A DNA stretch of 64,000 nucleotides from Enterococcus pallens ATCC BAA-351. Lineage in GTDB: Bacteria > Bacillota > Bacilli > Lactobacillales > Enterococcaceae. Made by a program: the position numbers and the translations under genes. The stretch's first letter is position 1; every line of letters starts with the position of its first letter. Where the stretch lies: contig NZ_ASWD01000001.1 in NCBI RefSeq assembly GCF_000407485.1, positions 930,001 to 994,000 of the forward strand, in the 5' to 3' direction. Of the stretch, positions 16,838 through 25,963 are shown piece by piece. The notes under the pieces are model-generated. The model was given only the letters and a program-made list of their open reading frames with translations, was not told the DNA's origin and did not search any database.

Positions 16838-18802
16838 ATGGATGACATGTATAATTTTGAAATTACACTTTCTAACATGAATAGTTTATTTCAACGAACA
16901 GAAGCAGCGAAAGAAGAAAGCGAGCCAGTGCGAGGGATTTTACGAATGGCTTCGAATTTAGCTGATGCAGCAACTGGAAAAATCTCAGGGCGCTCTAGTG
17001 CTTCGGTAAACGAATTAGAAAATTCTGGTAAAGCCATAAACAGTCTAGGGAAATCGGGTAATTCAAGTGTTGATGAGTTATCAAAGGCTTGGCAAAAGAT
17101 TTTAAACGGTGTCAATCAAGTTAATCGCGCGTTTGAAACCCTAGGTGAAAATAGCGGTATTTCCAAATTTTTAGAATTAATGGGTAATGTAAAAGCCATT
17201 GTTACGCCAGTAGAAAAAGCCTTAAGTAAATTTAACGGCGTAGTTGATTCGTCAGTAGGAAAAATAACTGGCTTACTAGGAAGTAAAAAAGACGATAATG
17301 CTAAGTCGGATGGTAAGGATAATTCAGGCTGTAACTGTTCTTCTTCAAGCGGCGGAGAGAAAAAAAGTGGTGGAGCAAATCCAGCAGTGCAGTTGAAGGA
17401 TGAGGTTGAAAAATCGAAAGGTGCATTTGAAACAGTTCAAGGTATTGTAAACGGCATGCTAGGTGGCTTAACCAATGTATTTGGTCTAGCACTAAAAGTA
17501 TTAGGCCCAGGAGCAATTTTAGGTGTCGTTTTAGCTGGTTTAGGTTTAGCCAATCAGCAATTTGGAGAGCAGATCTCCAGTATGATTACGATGATTGCTA
17601 CGAAGGGACCAGAGATCATTAATAGCTTAGTGACGAACATAACGACAGCTTTACCAGCCTTGATCGCTTCGGGGGCGCAAATTCTAACGTCGCTAATGGA
17701 AGCCATTACTGCCAACATCGAACCTATATTTAATGGTGCGGTGGCAATTATTAGTTCGCTAATCGAAGGAGTGATTGCGGCTTTACCGCAATTAATTCCA
17801 GCTGCCTTGCAGATGATTGAAACTTTGGCAATCAGTTTGATCAGCGCAGCACCTCAATTAATGATTCAGGGCTTGAATCTGCTACTGGCGATTGTACAAG
17901 GGATTAGTGAAAATACCGGGAGGATTGTCGAAACGATCGCTAATGTTCTAACCGCTTTTCTTGGTGCTATTACGGAATACTTACCGACCATTTTTTCTAA
18001 AGGGATTGAAATTTTAGTCACATTAATTACCGCGATTGCTAAAACAATTGTCGAACTGATCCCCGTAGCGGCAAGTATTATTTACCAATTTTTGAGTACC
18101 ATTGGAGAGAAGCTGCCGGATGTTGTCAGCAAGGGGATCGAAATAGTTGGTTCCTTGATTCAAGGATTAATCGAAAAACTGCCTCAGGTTATCGAATCAG
18201 GTGTTCAATTGATCCAAGCCCTTATCCAATCGATTGCCGAAAAAATTCCAGCAGTAAAGGAAAAGGCGATGGAAATTACCGCTAATTTACTTTCTAAAAT
18301 TTTGGAAGCTGGCTCAGATATGGTCGGGGCCGGCAAAGATTTAGTGCGTGGATTTATTGAAGGCATTGGCTCAATGATCGACAGTGTTGTTCGAAAAGCA
18401 GGTGAATTAGCTTCTTCGGCTGTGAATAAAGTCAAAGAATTTCTAAGAATAAAATCCCCGTCTCGAGTATTTAAAAGGATTGGTGAATATACTGGTCAGG
18501 GGTTTGTATTGGGAATGGACAGTATGATTTCTAACGTTGAGAAAACTTCTGAGCAGTTAGCCCAGGCAGCGATTCCCGATATGCAATCGATGGACTATGC
18601 CATGAATCAAAGTATGGGAAGTATTGGTGCTAGTTTTTCAGCGGAATCAATGAATCAACCAATTATTATCGGCAATGATCAACCAATTTATGTCACGTTG
18701 CCAGATGGAAGGATTATTGCTGAAACAACCGCACCCTTTATGCCTAAGCTGCTTCAAAAACACCAGGATCGCAGGAACAGTCAATTAGGAAGGAGAGGAT
18801 AA
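16838..18802 (+). CDS. Tail tape measure protein
   Basis: A 654-residue protein with long amphipathic helical and hydrophobic stretches (about residues 200-500) typical of tape measures, and the C-terminal motif KVKEFLRIKSPSRVFKRIGE...GQGFVLGM found in siphophage tape measure proteins. A Cys pair (CNC) and a Ser/Gly-rich linker lie near residue 170. At roughly 1.5 angstrom per residue it predicts a tail near 100 nm, short for a Gram-positive siphophage. ATG at 16838 after AAAGGAGGG. The intact frame and correct position support a working tail. Confidence 0.88.
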   Translation: MDDMYNFEITLSNMNSLFQRTEAAKEESEPVRGILRMASNLADAATGKISGRSSASVNELENSGKAINSLGKSGNSSVDELSKAWQKILNGVNQVNRAFETLGENSGISKFLELMGNVKAIVTPVEKALSKFNGVVDSSVGKITGLLGSKKDDNAKSDGKDNSGCNCSSSSGGEKKSGGANPAVQLKDEVEKSKGAFETVQGIVNGMLGGLTNVFGLALKVLGPGAILGVVLAGLGLANQQFGEQISSMITMIATKGPEIINSLVTNITTALPALIASGAQILTSLMEAITANIEPIFNGAVAIISSLIEGVIAALPQLIPAALQMIETLAISLISAAPQLMIQGLNLLLAIVQGISENTGRIVETIANVLTAFLGAITEYLPTIFSKGIEILVTLITAIAKTIVELIPVAASIIYQFLSTIGEKLPDVVSKGIEIVGSLIQGLIEKLPQVIESGVQLIQALIQSIAEKIPAVKEKAMEITANLLSKILEAGSDMVGAGKDLVRGFIEGIGSMIDSVVRKAGELASSAVNKVKEFLRIKSPSRVFKRIGEYTGQGFVLGMDSMISNVEKTSEQLAQAAIPDMQSMDYAMNQSMGSIGASFSAESMNQPIIIGNDQPIYVTLPDGRIIAETTAPFMPKLLQKHQDRRNSQLGRRG

Positions 18803-18805
18803 CCT

Positions 18806-19738
18806 TTGAGCTTATATGAATTTATTGATACAACAGCAACGCAAAAGGAACGCCCTCTTCCTTCTGAGGCGTTGAATTTTAATGGGAACTTTCTCGAAAA
18901 ACTGATTCCCGGATATCGAACATTAAATGTAACCGGACGTGAATTGGCAGCGACAGAAGTTGAAAGCTATCAATTAGGAATTCGTGACGGAAAACGACAT
19001 GTGTATGCCAGAATTCCGGATCGTGTACTGACAATCAAGTATCAGCTGACGGCGTCAAACAATGAATCTTTTCGGGATAAATTCAATCGGCTGAATGTAG
19101 CTTTGTTTTCGGAGAAAGATGTAGACATTTGGTTCAATGATGAGCCAGAGATGCGTTGGTCAGGCAGTAAATTGGACGTCGGTGAGGTGCCCGAAGGAGG
19201 AAATCAAGTAATTGGCACTTTTACTATTTTACTAAGTGATCCTTATAAATATACTCGTTCAGATGCTACAAGTGTAATGTGGGGTTCTCAGACTATTACT
19301 TTCCAAGCCAATTATTTAATGGGAAATACTGGCTCTGGAGCTGTAAATATGCCGATTAAGATCGAAGGTGGAGCTTATTGGGGATCCACTATGATCACTT
19401 TTCAAAATCGGGCCTATACAATGGGAGATGAAGGCAAAGAAATTAAACCAATTGAAATTTATCCAACCGTTGAGGGATTGAAGGTAAAACCTACCATTAC
19501 TTTATCAGGAACTGGGCGAGGCGTTTGGATTAAGACTAGGAATGACACTGTTGATTTAGGTGACTTTGACCGTTCAGATGTTGTCATTGATACCAAATTT
19601 TTTAATATTACTAGAAATGGACAACCAATGATTCGACCAATGAATGATTTTTATATTTATCCTAACGAACCATTGTACATCCAAGCAAAGGATAGTGATT
19701 TCCGCCTAACTATACGCTATCCAAATCGATTCTTATAG
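18806..19738 (+). CDS. Distal tail protein Dit
   Basis: A 310-residue protein starting at TTG 18806. The sequence (LTIKYQLTASNNESFRDKFNRLNVALF...RWSGSKLDVGEVPEGGNQVIGTFTILLSDPYKY) follows the siphophage distal tail family, where Dit hexamers cap the tube and carry the baseplate or fibres. Its position between tape measure and Tal is canonical. It is co-translated with its neighbours (3-base gap to the tape measure gene). Confidence 0.85.
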   Translation: MSLYEFIDTTATQKERPLPSEALNFNGNFLEKLIPGYRTLNVTGRELAATEVESYQLGIRDGKRHVYARIPDRVLTIKYQLTASNNESFRDKFNRLNVALFSEKDVDIWFNDEPEMRWSGSKLDVGEVPEGGNQVIGTFTILLSDPYKYTRSDATSVMWGSQTITFQANYLMGNTGSGAVNMPIKIEGGAYWGSTMITFQNRAYTMGDEGKEIKPIEIYPTVEGLKVKPTITLSGTGRGVWIKTRNDTVDLGDFDRSDVVIDTKFFNITRNGQPMIRPMNDFYIYPNEPLYIQAKDSDFRLTIRYPNRFL

Positions 19739-19750
19739 GAGGCTGAGCAT

Positions 19751-21784
19751 ATGCTTATGGCAATGAATCTCAAGCGAGAGTATACAGCGATCCTTGAGAA
19801 TGCATTTAATGTTAGTTATGAAAAAATTGAAAATCAGATTGGAAGCATTGAGTTTTCCATGCCGCTGGACGAACCTAAAAATAAGTTTTTACAAGAAATG
19901 TTGTGGGTAGAGCTAGTGGATAATGAGAATGAATATATTGGGTTGTATCGGATCATGCCTTCAACGATTCGAAAAGATGCCTCGCAAAATACGATTACCT
20001 ATACAGCTACTCATGCATTGTGCACATTACTAGATACGGTCCTCTTTGGTTATCACGAGTGTATCAACAGAAAAACAGAGGATGCGATCAAGTTCATTTT
20101 AGCTAAACAAAAGACAAAACATTGGGTATTGAAAAAGTGCGAGTTTACGAAGTACTTTTCCTACTCTTGGGAAAATGAGAATGGGTTAGCAGATGCGCTG
20201 TTTTCAATTCCAGAGGTCTTTGATGAAGAGTATTTGTGGGAGTGGAATACACAAACATATCCGTTTGAACTCTCTTTGGTTAAGCCTAAGACATCCGCTG
20301 TGGCTCGGATTCAAGAAGGCTATAATATGCAAGGCTTTGAAATTGAAAGAGATCCCAATAATTTAGTCAATCGCATTTATCCTCTGGGTTCGGGTGAAGG
20401 CGTCAACCAATTAAATATTTCTTCTGTCAACAATGGAATTTATTACATTGAAAACAAAGAAAGTATCGAGAAGCATGGATTAATTGAATATGTTTGGACA
20501 GATACTCGTTTTACCCAGGCTCAGTCGTTAAAAGACAGTGCCGAAAGCCTATTAAAAAAATGGCTGGAACCTAAAATTTCATGGACTATTCGAGCGACTG
20601 ACCTGATGAAGTTAACCGATCAGCCGTTAGCAATTGATCAATTAAGATTGGGCAATATCGTAATGATTAATACCAATGATTTTGGCAGTGTTGATTTGCG
20701 AATCAAAAAAGAAAGAAAAAATGATGTATTTGGCGCTCCACAGGATATTGAATTAGAGCTTGGCAATCTAAGCGGAGACATCACAACCACCGTTTCTGAT
20801 TTGAGTCGAAAGCAGCAGATCAATGAAACCTACTCCCAAGGGGCAACAAATATATTGAGCTACTCTTATCAAGATAATTGTGAATACAACTTTCCAGCGA
20901 AAATTGATTTTTATTTAGATGAGGATGTATTTCATATCAATACGGTGGAATTAACCTATAAAACCAAAAAATATCGTGGGTATACGAAAGCTGTTCGTGA
21001 TGGAGGAGCGAAATCTATCAACAGTGAAGATGGCGGTGCAAAAACGATTAGCAGTAAAAACAATCGAGCAATAACGGTAGCTGCTTCCAACGGTGGTGGA
21101 GGAAATTCGACAACCAGTTCTGATGGGGATATCCATATAAACGAAATGACTGGTCAAAGTGGTGGAGGAACGACAAATACTAGTCCTGCCGGTGATCATA
21201 ATCATTTGGTACTTCGAGGTGGTAGTACTGTTAATCATAAGTGGAAGGATGACGAGACAGCGAATGTTTATGATGCGTCCAACGGCAATAGTCTTTTTGT
21301 TGGTGGAAGCGGCTCAGTTAAAGACATTTATACTGCAAGCTCTTCTGGAAATCATTCACACAGTGTGGATTTACCAAGTCACTCTCATAATTTCAGGTTT
21401 GATAAAGCCGGGCATACCCACAGCGTTACGATTCCCGCCCACGCTCATAATGTGACGATTCCGGCACATAATCATCAAGTGGATTTACCGGCGCATAAAC
21501 ATAAGATAAATCTGCCAAATCACACACATCCATTACAGCTAGGAATTTATGAAGCCAATGAAAACGCCAGTAAGGTAGATATTTATGTGGATGGAAAACT
21601 ACTAAAAGATAGCCATAAATTAGATGAAAATCGATTGGATATTGTAGGAAGTTTAAAAAAAAGCAATGGGAAAATTCTACGGGGCAATCATACAATCGAG
21701 ATTAGACCCAATAAATTAGCGAGAATAGAAGCGCAAATTACTTGTCGGGTATTTATTCAAAGTCAAATCGGCGGACAGTTTTAG
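19751..21784 (+). CDS. Tail-associated protein Tal with His-rich HxH repeats
   Basis: A 677-residue protein. Residues 1-330 match the prophage endopeptidase/tail-tip fold (MNLKREYTAILENAFNV...IGLYRIMPSTIRKD), the Tal or gp27-like hub. Residues about 400-500 are Gly/Ser/Asn-rich. Residues about 535-595 carry seven HxH motifs spaced mostly eight residues apart (for example PAHAHNV, PAHNHQV, PAHKHKI). Similar HxH needles bind iron in tail fibres and spikes. The C-terminus is beta-rich. It probably forms the tail tip that contacts the cell. SD AGGAGG lies 9 bases before the ATG. Confidence 0.82.
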   Translation: MLMAMNLKREYTAILENAFNVSYEKIENQIGSIEFSMPLDEPKNKFLQEMLWVELVDNENEYIGLYRIMPSTIRKDASQNTITYTATHALCTLLDTVLFGYHECINRKTEDAIKFILAKQKTKHWVLKKCEFTKYFSYSWENENGLADALFSIPEVFDEEYLWEWNTQTYPFELSLVKPKTSAVARIQEGYNMQGFEIERDPNNLVNRIYPLGSGEGVNQLNISSVNNGIYYIENKESIEKHGLIEYVWTDTRFTQAQSLKDSAESLLKKWLEPKISWTIRATDLMKLTDQPLAIDQLRLGNIVMINTNDFGSVDLRIKKERKNDVFGAPQDIELELGNLSGDITTTVSDLSRKQQINETYSQGATNILSYSYQDNCEYNFPAKIDFYLDEDVFHINTVELTYKTKKYRGYTKAVRDGGAKSINSEDGGAKTISSKNNRAITVAASNGGGGNSTTSSDGDIHINEMTGQSGGGTTNTSPAGDHNHLVLRGGSTVNHKWKDDETANVYDASNGNSLFVGGSGSVKDIYTASSSGNHSHSVDLPSHSHNFRFDKAGHTHSVTIPAHAHNVTIPAHNHQVDLPAHKHKINLPNHTHPLQLGIYEANENASKVDIYVDGKLLKDSHKLDENRLDIVGSLKKSNGKILRGNHTIEIRPNKLARIEAQITCRVFIQSQIGGQF

Positions 21785-21843
21785 TGACGTTACAAATTGA
21801 ATTGAGCTGCTAAAGTGAAGCAGCTTAAAGGAGGAAAAAACAT

Positions 21844-23679
21844 ATGGCAATTGAACATATTAAAGAGACCGATACCCTTAATCAAGGGCGGCAAAAGATT
21901 AACGAAATCATGGACCAATCCAATCAGTCAGCTCAAAAGGTTGACGACTATTCAAGAACCTTAGAACAAGGAATCAGAGATGCCAAACAAATTGCGGCCG
22001 ATGCCGGCGATGATGCCAAACAAATCGCTCAAAATGCCGGAGCAGAGGCAAATGTAAAGGCAGATCAAGCAGTCGCTGATTCAAAAACAGCGGTAGAAAC
22101 AGCCAATCGTGCGGTAGGAACAGCCAATCAAAATAAACAAGAATTTGACACGCTAAGAAATGAGTTTGATGAGCTTGTTGCCGAATCTGGCGACAGCAAT
22201 CCGGAAATTGTCCAAGCTCGTACCGATACAGAAGGAATTAAACAGCCAACCTTACAAGCAAGATTAACCAGAGATTTCGGCAACCGTCTGACTACCGCGG
22301 ATGCGATCAAAATGTTTTCATGTTCAGTAAACACCCCTAAGATGATGGATTTTTCAAGTAAAACAGCTGGGAATCTAGCAACTAATCCTCATCAAGGCTA
22401 TTCAGATTATACGGCAACCACGTTGAAAAAGCCTGCTGCAGCTTGGAACGAAGTAAATCAGGATGCTTACAATAAGCTGGTAGCTCGAGATGACTCTGGC
22501 GTTTCAACAGGCTCAACGCAAAATGGCGTAATTCCGCAGCAACTATTTAAATTTGATGTAATAAAAGCCATTGAACAGATTGCACCAACAGTATTTAGTG
22601 GAAAAAGTTTAGAGGAAAGTATTCAGTTGATAAAAAACAACTTTGTTTCATTTACGCTAGCACTGCGGGGAAAAGCAACTTCACCTAACAATAAAAATCT
22701 GAAGGCCGCAACTTATTTGGAATCGACGGATAGCTACTCTACTCAGCTGCAAAGTTCAGCGCAAGAGTACACTGACTTTACAACAGAAATTAATGATCGC
22801 AATTTTATTGATTCTAAAGGAAAAATCAATGTACTTGTTTATTCGGATAGTTCTAATGGTGTAACTTCTTCAAACATCGATATTGATTATGTTGGGGTTC
22901 AGATTGTCGTCTCCTTGAATCCATTAGATGTTTTAGAATCAAGCGGTTTTGCCAAGTCAGAGAATGTCACTAATCAATTGAAGCAGCATACCGATGATAA
23001 AAACAACCCTCACAGTGTTACAAAAAGCCAGGTCGGACTAGGCAGTGTACCCAATTATGGGGCTGCAACAGATGCCGAAGCTTTATTGGGAACAGTTAAT
23101 AATAAAATGATGACTCCGAAGAATGTGAAGGATGTATTGGATGCAAAGACGGTATTGATTGAGGGAGATCAAGAAATATCTGGTTTAAAAAACTTTCTTA
23201 CCACTCCCAAAGTAAATGACAATTTGATTTTAACGGAGAATAATTGTCTCGTAACAGTGTTACAAGGTATTAGAATGAAAGGAACTGTAGAGTCTGGAAC
23301 GAAAATCAAGTTTAACAATAAAGTTTTGAGTGCGAATTCAATAAAGAGTGAGCCTATATTTTCTATTCAAAACGAAACTGACATTATTTGTCATAATCCG
23401 GGTATCTATTTACTCCAATTGTCGGCGTTTATTCAAATGGACTTGGCTAGTAACAATTATTTTTATTTGGATTTGGCCATAAATGGGGGATCTCCTAAAG
23501 ATACTGATGAACGTTTGGCAGGGATTGGTGGGCAACATACACTTCGTAATGAAATATCAGGATCGACTATTGTAAAGATTAACTCAAATGATGTAATTAC
23601 AATAAAAACAAATACTAATCTAAAAGGGAGCGCTACAAGTTTTGGTGCGATGACGTTTAGAATACAGGAAGTTTCTTGA
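21844..23679 (+). CDS. Tail fibre / receptor-binding protein
   Basis: A 611-residue protein. The N-terminal 140 residues are helical and coiled-coil-like with Ala repeats (SKTAVETANRAVGTANQNKQ). The middle contains the fibre motif DDKNNPHSVTKSQVGLGSVPN (about residues 381-400), common in phage and tailocin fibres. The last 130 residues look like a C1q/jelly-roll head (CLVTVLQGIRMKG...GIYLLQLSAF...FGAMTFRIQEVS) that would bind the cell surface. It would set the host range of the particle. SD AAGGAGG precedes ATG 21844. Confidence 0.82.
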   Translation: MAIEHIKETDTLNQGRQKINEIMDQSNQSAQKVDDYSRTLEQGIRDAKQIAADAGDDAKQIAQNAGAEANVKADQAVADSKTAVETANRAVGTANQNKQEFDTLRNEFDELVAESGDSNPEIVQARTDTEGIKQPTLQARLTRDFGNRLTTADAIKMFSCSVNTPKMMDFSSKTAGNLATNPHQGYSDYTATTLKKPAAAWNEVNQDAYNKLVARDDSGVSTGSTQNGVIPQQLFKFDVIKAIEQIAPTVFSGKSLEESIQLIKNNFVSFTLALRGKATSPNNKNLKAATYLESTDSYSTQLQSSAQEYTDFTTEINDRNFIDSKGKINVLVYSDSSNGVTSSNIDIDYVGVQIVVSLNPLDVLESSGFAKSENVTNQLKQHTDDKNNPHSVTKSQVGLGSVPNYGAATDAEALLGTVNNKMMTPKNVKDVLDAKTVLIEGDQEISGLKNFLTTPKVNDNLILTENNCLVTVLQGIRMKGTVESGTKIKFNNKVLSANSIKSEPIFSIQNETDIICHNPGIYLLQLSAFIQMDLASNNYFYLDLAINGGSPKDTDERLAGIGGQHTLRNEISGSTIVKINSNDVITIKTNTNLKGSATSFGAMTFRIQEVS

Positions 23680-23750
23680 CTTTACGAAGAATGCTTTTAT
23701 ATTGAAAAGATTAGTCAACATTTATACTATCATTAAATCGAGGTGAACAC

Positions 23751-24155
23751 ATGGAAAAATATTTAAACGAACTGTCTATCATTATCGGTTTGATTGGTGG
23801 ATTCTTCGTGAATTATCTTGGGGGGATGGATGCTATTTTACATGCACTAATCTTTTTAGTGGTGCTTGATTATATCACTGGATTGATTAAGGCTTGGAAA
23901 TTGAAAACAATCAACAGTGAGGTTGGTTTTACAGGTTTAATAAAAAAAGTACTGCTATTTGCAGTTGTGGCTGTTTCTGTTGAGGTGGAGAAAATTTTAG
24001 GGAACACAATCCCGTTACGGGAAATTGTTATTATGTTCTATTTAGCAAACGAAGGGATTTCGTTTCTTGAGAACATTTCTGAATTTATTCCTCTGCCAGA
24101 AAAGCTGCGGGAAGTTTTTCAACAAATCAGAGACAAGGAAGAAAAAAGCAGTTGA
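23751..24155 (+). CDS. Phage holin (holin_4/toxin-secretion type)
   Basis: A 134-residue membrane protein with three hydrophobic segments (about residues 8-45, 62-80 and 85-105) and the pattern LDYITGLIKAWKLKTINSEVGFTGLIKKVL, typical of the Cph1/phi29-type holin_4 family. It would release the particles. No endolysin gene follows, which is unusual for this position. Confidence 0.85.
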   Translation: MEKYLNELSIIIGLIGGFFVNYLGGMDAILHALIFLVVLDYITGLIKAWKLKTINSEVGFTGLIKKVLLFAVVAVSVEVEKILGNTIPLREIVIMFYLANEGISFLENISEFIPLPEKLREVFQQIRDKEEKSS

Positions 24156-24267
24156 ATAAGGTATGAAAAAAACAAACTATTTTGAAGATAGGATTGCTCG
24201 AAAACTAGCTTGAAAAGCTTACAATAATTAGGGTTTCACTAGCCTAGTATTTTAGTAGGAGGATTCG

Positions 24268-24651
24268 ATGGATAAAGCAACTAGAACTCATATACGGAAT
24301 ATTTTGTGGAGTGTCAAGAAAATCAAGAAAGTACTGAATAATATTTCAAATGTTGTTATAGATCAAAAAAATGTTTTTTTGGAGTATCCTGTTTCGAATG
24401 ATTCAGATACGCAATGGAGTGTGAATCAATTGGTTTTTCACAAAATGTTTTTGACTATAGTTGAAGAAACGTTAGCAAATTCACCTGAGCAAGTAACGGA
24501 TATTTTTACTTCAAAATATTTAAATGGCTATCCGAACAAAGAAAATGCTCTAGTAGCCAGCGAAGTCCACCTTAGTGAATCTACAATCAAACGGTACGAC
24601 AAAGAATTTTTGCAAGAAATTGCTATTCGATTAGGCTGGCTATCGGTTTAA
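24268..24651 (+). CDS. ArpU/RinA-like regulator (third of three)
   Basis: A 127-residue protein with an N-terminal helical region and a C-terminal helix-turn-helix (NALVASEVHLSESTIKRYDK, about residues 92-111). It resembles the late regulators at 14145 and 14578 in size and layout. It is the last gene of the tail cluster, after the holin, and has AGGAGG before ATG 24268. It may have its own weak promoter in the 110-base gap. Role inferred only. Confidence 0.6.
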   Translation: MDKATRTHIRNILWSVKKIKKVLNNISNVVIDQKNVFLEYPVSNDSDTQWSVNQLVFHKMFLTIVEETLANSPEQVTDIFTSKYLNGYPNKENALVASEVHLSESTIKRYDKEFLQEIAIRLGWLSV

Positions 24652-24691
24652 ACCAGCACTTAAATGTACAAAGCTAAAGCTTTTTTACTCA

Positions 24692-24745
24692 AAAATAAAA
24701 GGGATTCAATAATGGATGAGAAAATTATTGAATCCCTTATTTTCT
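24692..24745. terminator. Bidirectional terminator closing the tail cluster
   Basis: AAGGGATTCAATAAT at 24699-24713 pairs perfectly with ATTATTGAATCCCTT at 24724-24738, with A and T runs on both sides. It ends both the plus-strand cluster and the minus-strand monooxygenase gene. Confidence 0.85.
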
Positions 24746-25032
24746 TACCCTTGATACTCCACCTTTTTCAACTCTTTGTCCGCTGATAAGTAGGGGTCGA
24801 TTTCTGCTAGGAATTTTTTTAGATGATCGGTAGCATTATGCTTATCGATGGCCGCTTGATCACGCCAATTTTCAATGATCATGAACTGATTTCTAGTATC
24901 TAAACTTTCTAAGCAGTCATAGAACAAAGCACCTTCATCTTGACGAGATTTATTGACTAGATCTTCTACAAATACCAAAAATTCCTCGCGTTTTTCTTCT
25001 TTCACTTTCAGTAATACGTTGATAATAATCAT
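24745..25032 (-). CDS. Antibiotic biosynthesis monooxygenase (ABM) domain protein, YgiN-like
   Basis: A 95-residue dimeric alpha-beta barrel protein (VLLKVKEEKREEFLVFVEDLVNKSRQDEGALFYDCLES...FMIIENWRDQAAIDKHN), typical of quinol monooxygenase/ABM proteins. It oxidises or protects against quinone-like compounds in some family members. It lies 12 bases downstream of a VOC-family gene in the same direction, so the two are probably one operon. Confidence 0.85.
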   Translation of the reverse strand: MIIINVLLKVKEEKREEFLVFVEDLVNKSRQDEGALFYDCLESLDTRNQFMIIENWRDQAAIDKHNATDHLKKFLAEIDPYLSADKELKKVEYQG

Positions 25033-25044
25033 ACTTTTTCTCCT

Positions 25045-25404
25045 TTAAGCTTCTTTGTGACAGACGGCTTCAATATTGTAGCCATCGGGATCAATTACAA
25101 AAGCACCGTAGTAATTTTCATGATAATGAGGACGCAGACCTGGAGCTCCGTTGTCTTTACCGCCGGAGTTCATCGCAGCCTGGTAAAAGGAATCTACTAG
25201 CTCACGAGTCTTTGCCGCAAAAGCAACATGGGTTTTGCTTGGTTCACTTTTGACAATCCAAAGGTCGCCGCCATCTTCAGCACCAAAACAAACACCATGT
25301 TCCATCTCTACCTTGACTTGATAGCCCAGTGGTTTTAATGCTTCTTGGTAAAAGTCTTTACTCTTAGCCAAATCGGAAACACCCAAACTCAAATGATCAA
25401 TCAT
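25045..25404 (-). CDS. VOC-family (glyoxalase/bleomycin resistance-like) protein
   Basis: About 119 residues from ATG 25404 (MIDHLSLGVSDLAKSKDFY), chosen over an upstream ATG because GAAGG lies 7 bases before it. Metal ligands of the two beta-alpha-beta-beta-beta modules are His3, a later His and a Glu near the C-terminus (GYNIEAVCHKEA). Substrate unknown. It shares an operon with the ABM protein. Confidence 0.82.
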   Translation of the reverse strand: MIDHLSLGVSDLAKSKDFYQEALKPLGYQVKVEMEHGVCFGAEDGGDLWIVKSEPSKTHVAFAAKTRELVDSFYQAAMNSGGKDNGAPGLRPHYHENYYGAFVIDPDGYNIEAVCHKEA

Positions 25405-25513
25405 ACTAGAACCTTCTTTCATAGTTGTTTTAAATAGTATAACAAATAGTAAGTGTGTATCGATAGAGATTCACAATCTTTACCATTTTTTGACAGAAAA
25501 AATACACTTGTTA

Positions 25514-25963
25514 TTATTTGCCCGTGTCTGCTGTCTTTTCTAGAGGAGCTAAGGTTATGGGTTCGGTTTCCTGAGGTTCCTCTGGGGTAAAGACTACGTT
25601 TTCCCCGTCCATTTTTACTCTGTAGTCATTATCTAACTCTAACTCTTCATTTTTTAGATGAATCGTTTCTTCATCTAATTGGTAAGCGACATGGAAAGAC
25701 ATATTCTCAATCAGTTGATTACTTAATTCTTCCCCGGCTTGTTCCCATTCATTAGACGCCTGGGTCTGCATATCTGAAGCATCGATCGTAAGAATCATTT
25801 CCTTATTATTAAAGGATGCAATAAATCTAACCTCTTCAGCTTGTTCCTGTGTTTCCATTACCCAGTCATGTGCTGTCAGGTCCTCTACTGTGACCGACTT
25901 TCCACAAGCTGTTAGTGTGAGGCATAGTAAGATTCCCCACATTCCCACAAACAACCTTTTCAT
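25514..25963 (-). CDS. Putative lipoprotein
   Basis: About 149 residues from ATG 25963 (MKRLFVGMWGILLCLTLTACGK). A lipobox LTAC puts the modified Cys at residue 20. The mature part is acidic and beta-rich (HDWVMETQEQAEEVRFIASFNNKEMILTIDAS), similar in style to small Firmicute lipoproteins of unknown function. The start with GGGGG upstream is preferred to the longer frame. Single gene. Confidence 0.75.
   Translation of the reverse strand: MKRLFVGMWGILLCLTLTACGKSVTVEDLTAHDWVMETQEQAEEVRFIASFNNKEMILTIDASDMQTQASNEWEQAGEELSNQLIENMSFHVAYQLDEETIHLKNEELELDNDYRVKMDGENVVFTPEEPQETEPITLAPLEKTADTGK

Larger units (their letters stand above)
13586..24651. mobile_element. Tail-only phage-like cluster, candidate F-type tailocin
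   Basis: About 11 kb containing in order repressor and ImmA protease (minus), two ArpU/RinA-like regulators, a coiled-coil protein, major tail protein, two tail chaperones joined by a frameshift site, tape measure, Dit, Tal, fibre, holin and a third regulator (plus). No terminase, portal, capsid, head-tail connector, replication gene or integrase is present, and flanking genes are ordinary chromosomal genes. There are no sheath or baseplate wedge genes, so the tail would be flexible and non-contractile. The structural genes have intact frames and tight spacing, which argues against decay. Listeria monocins have a comparable gene set. No endolysin was recognised. Confidence 0.75.

Noticed and set aside
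13586-24651. Complete or decayed prophage
   Set aside because: No integrase, portal, capsid or terminase; the tail genes are intact and tightly packed rather than decayed. Tail-only element preferred.
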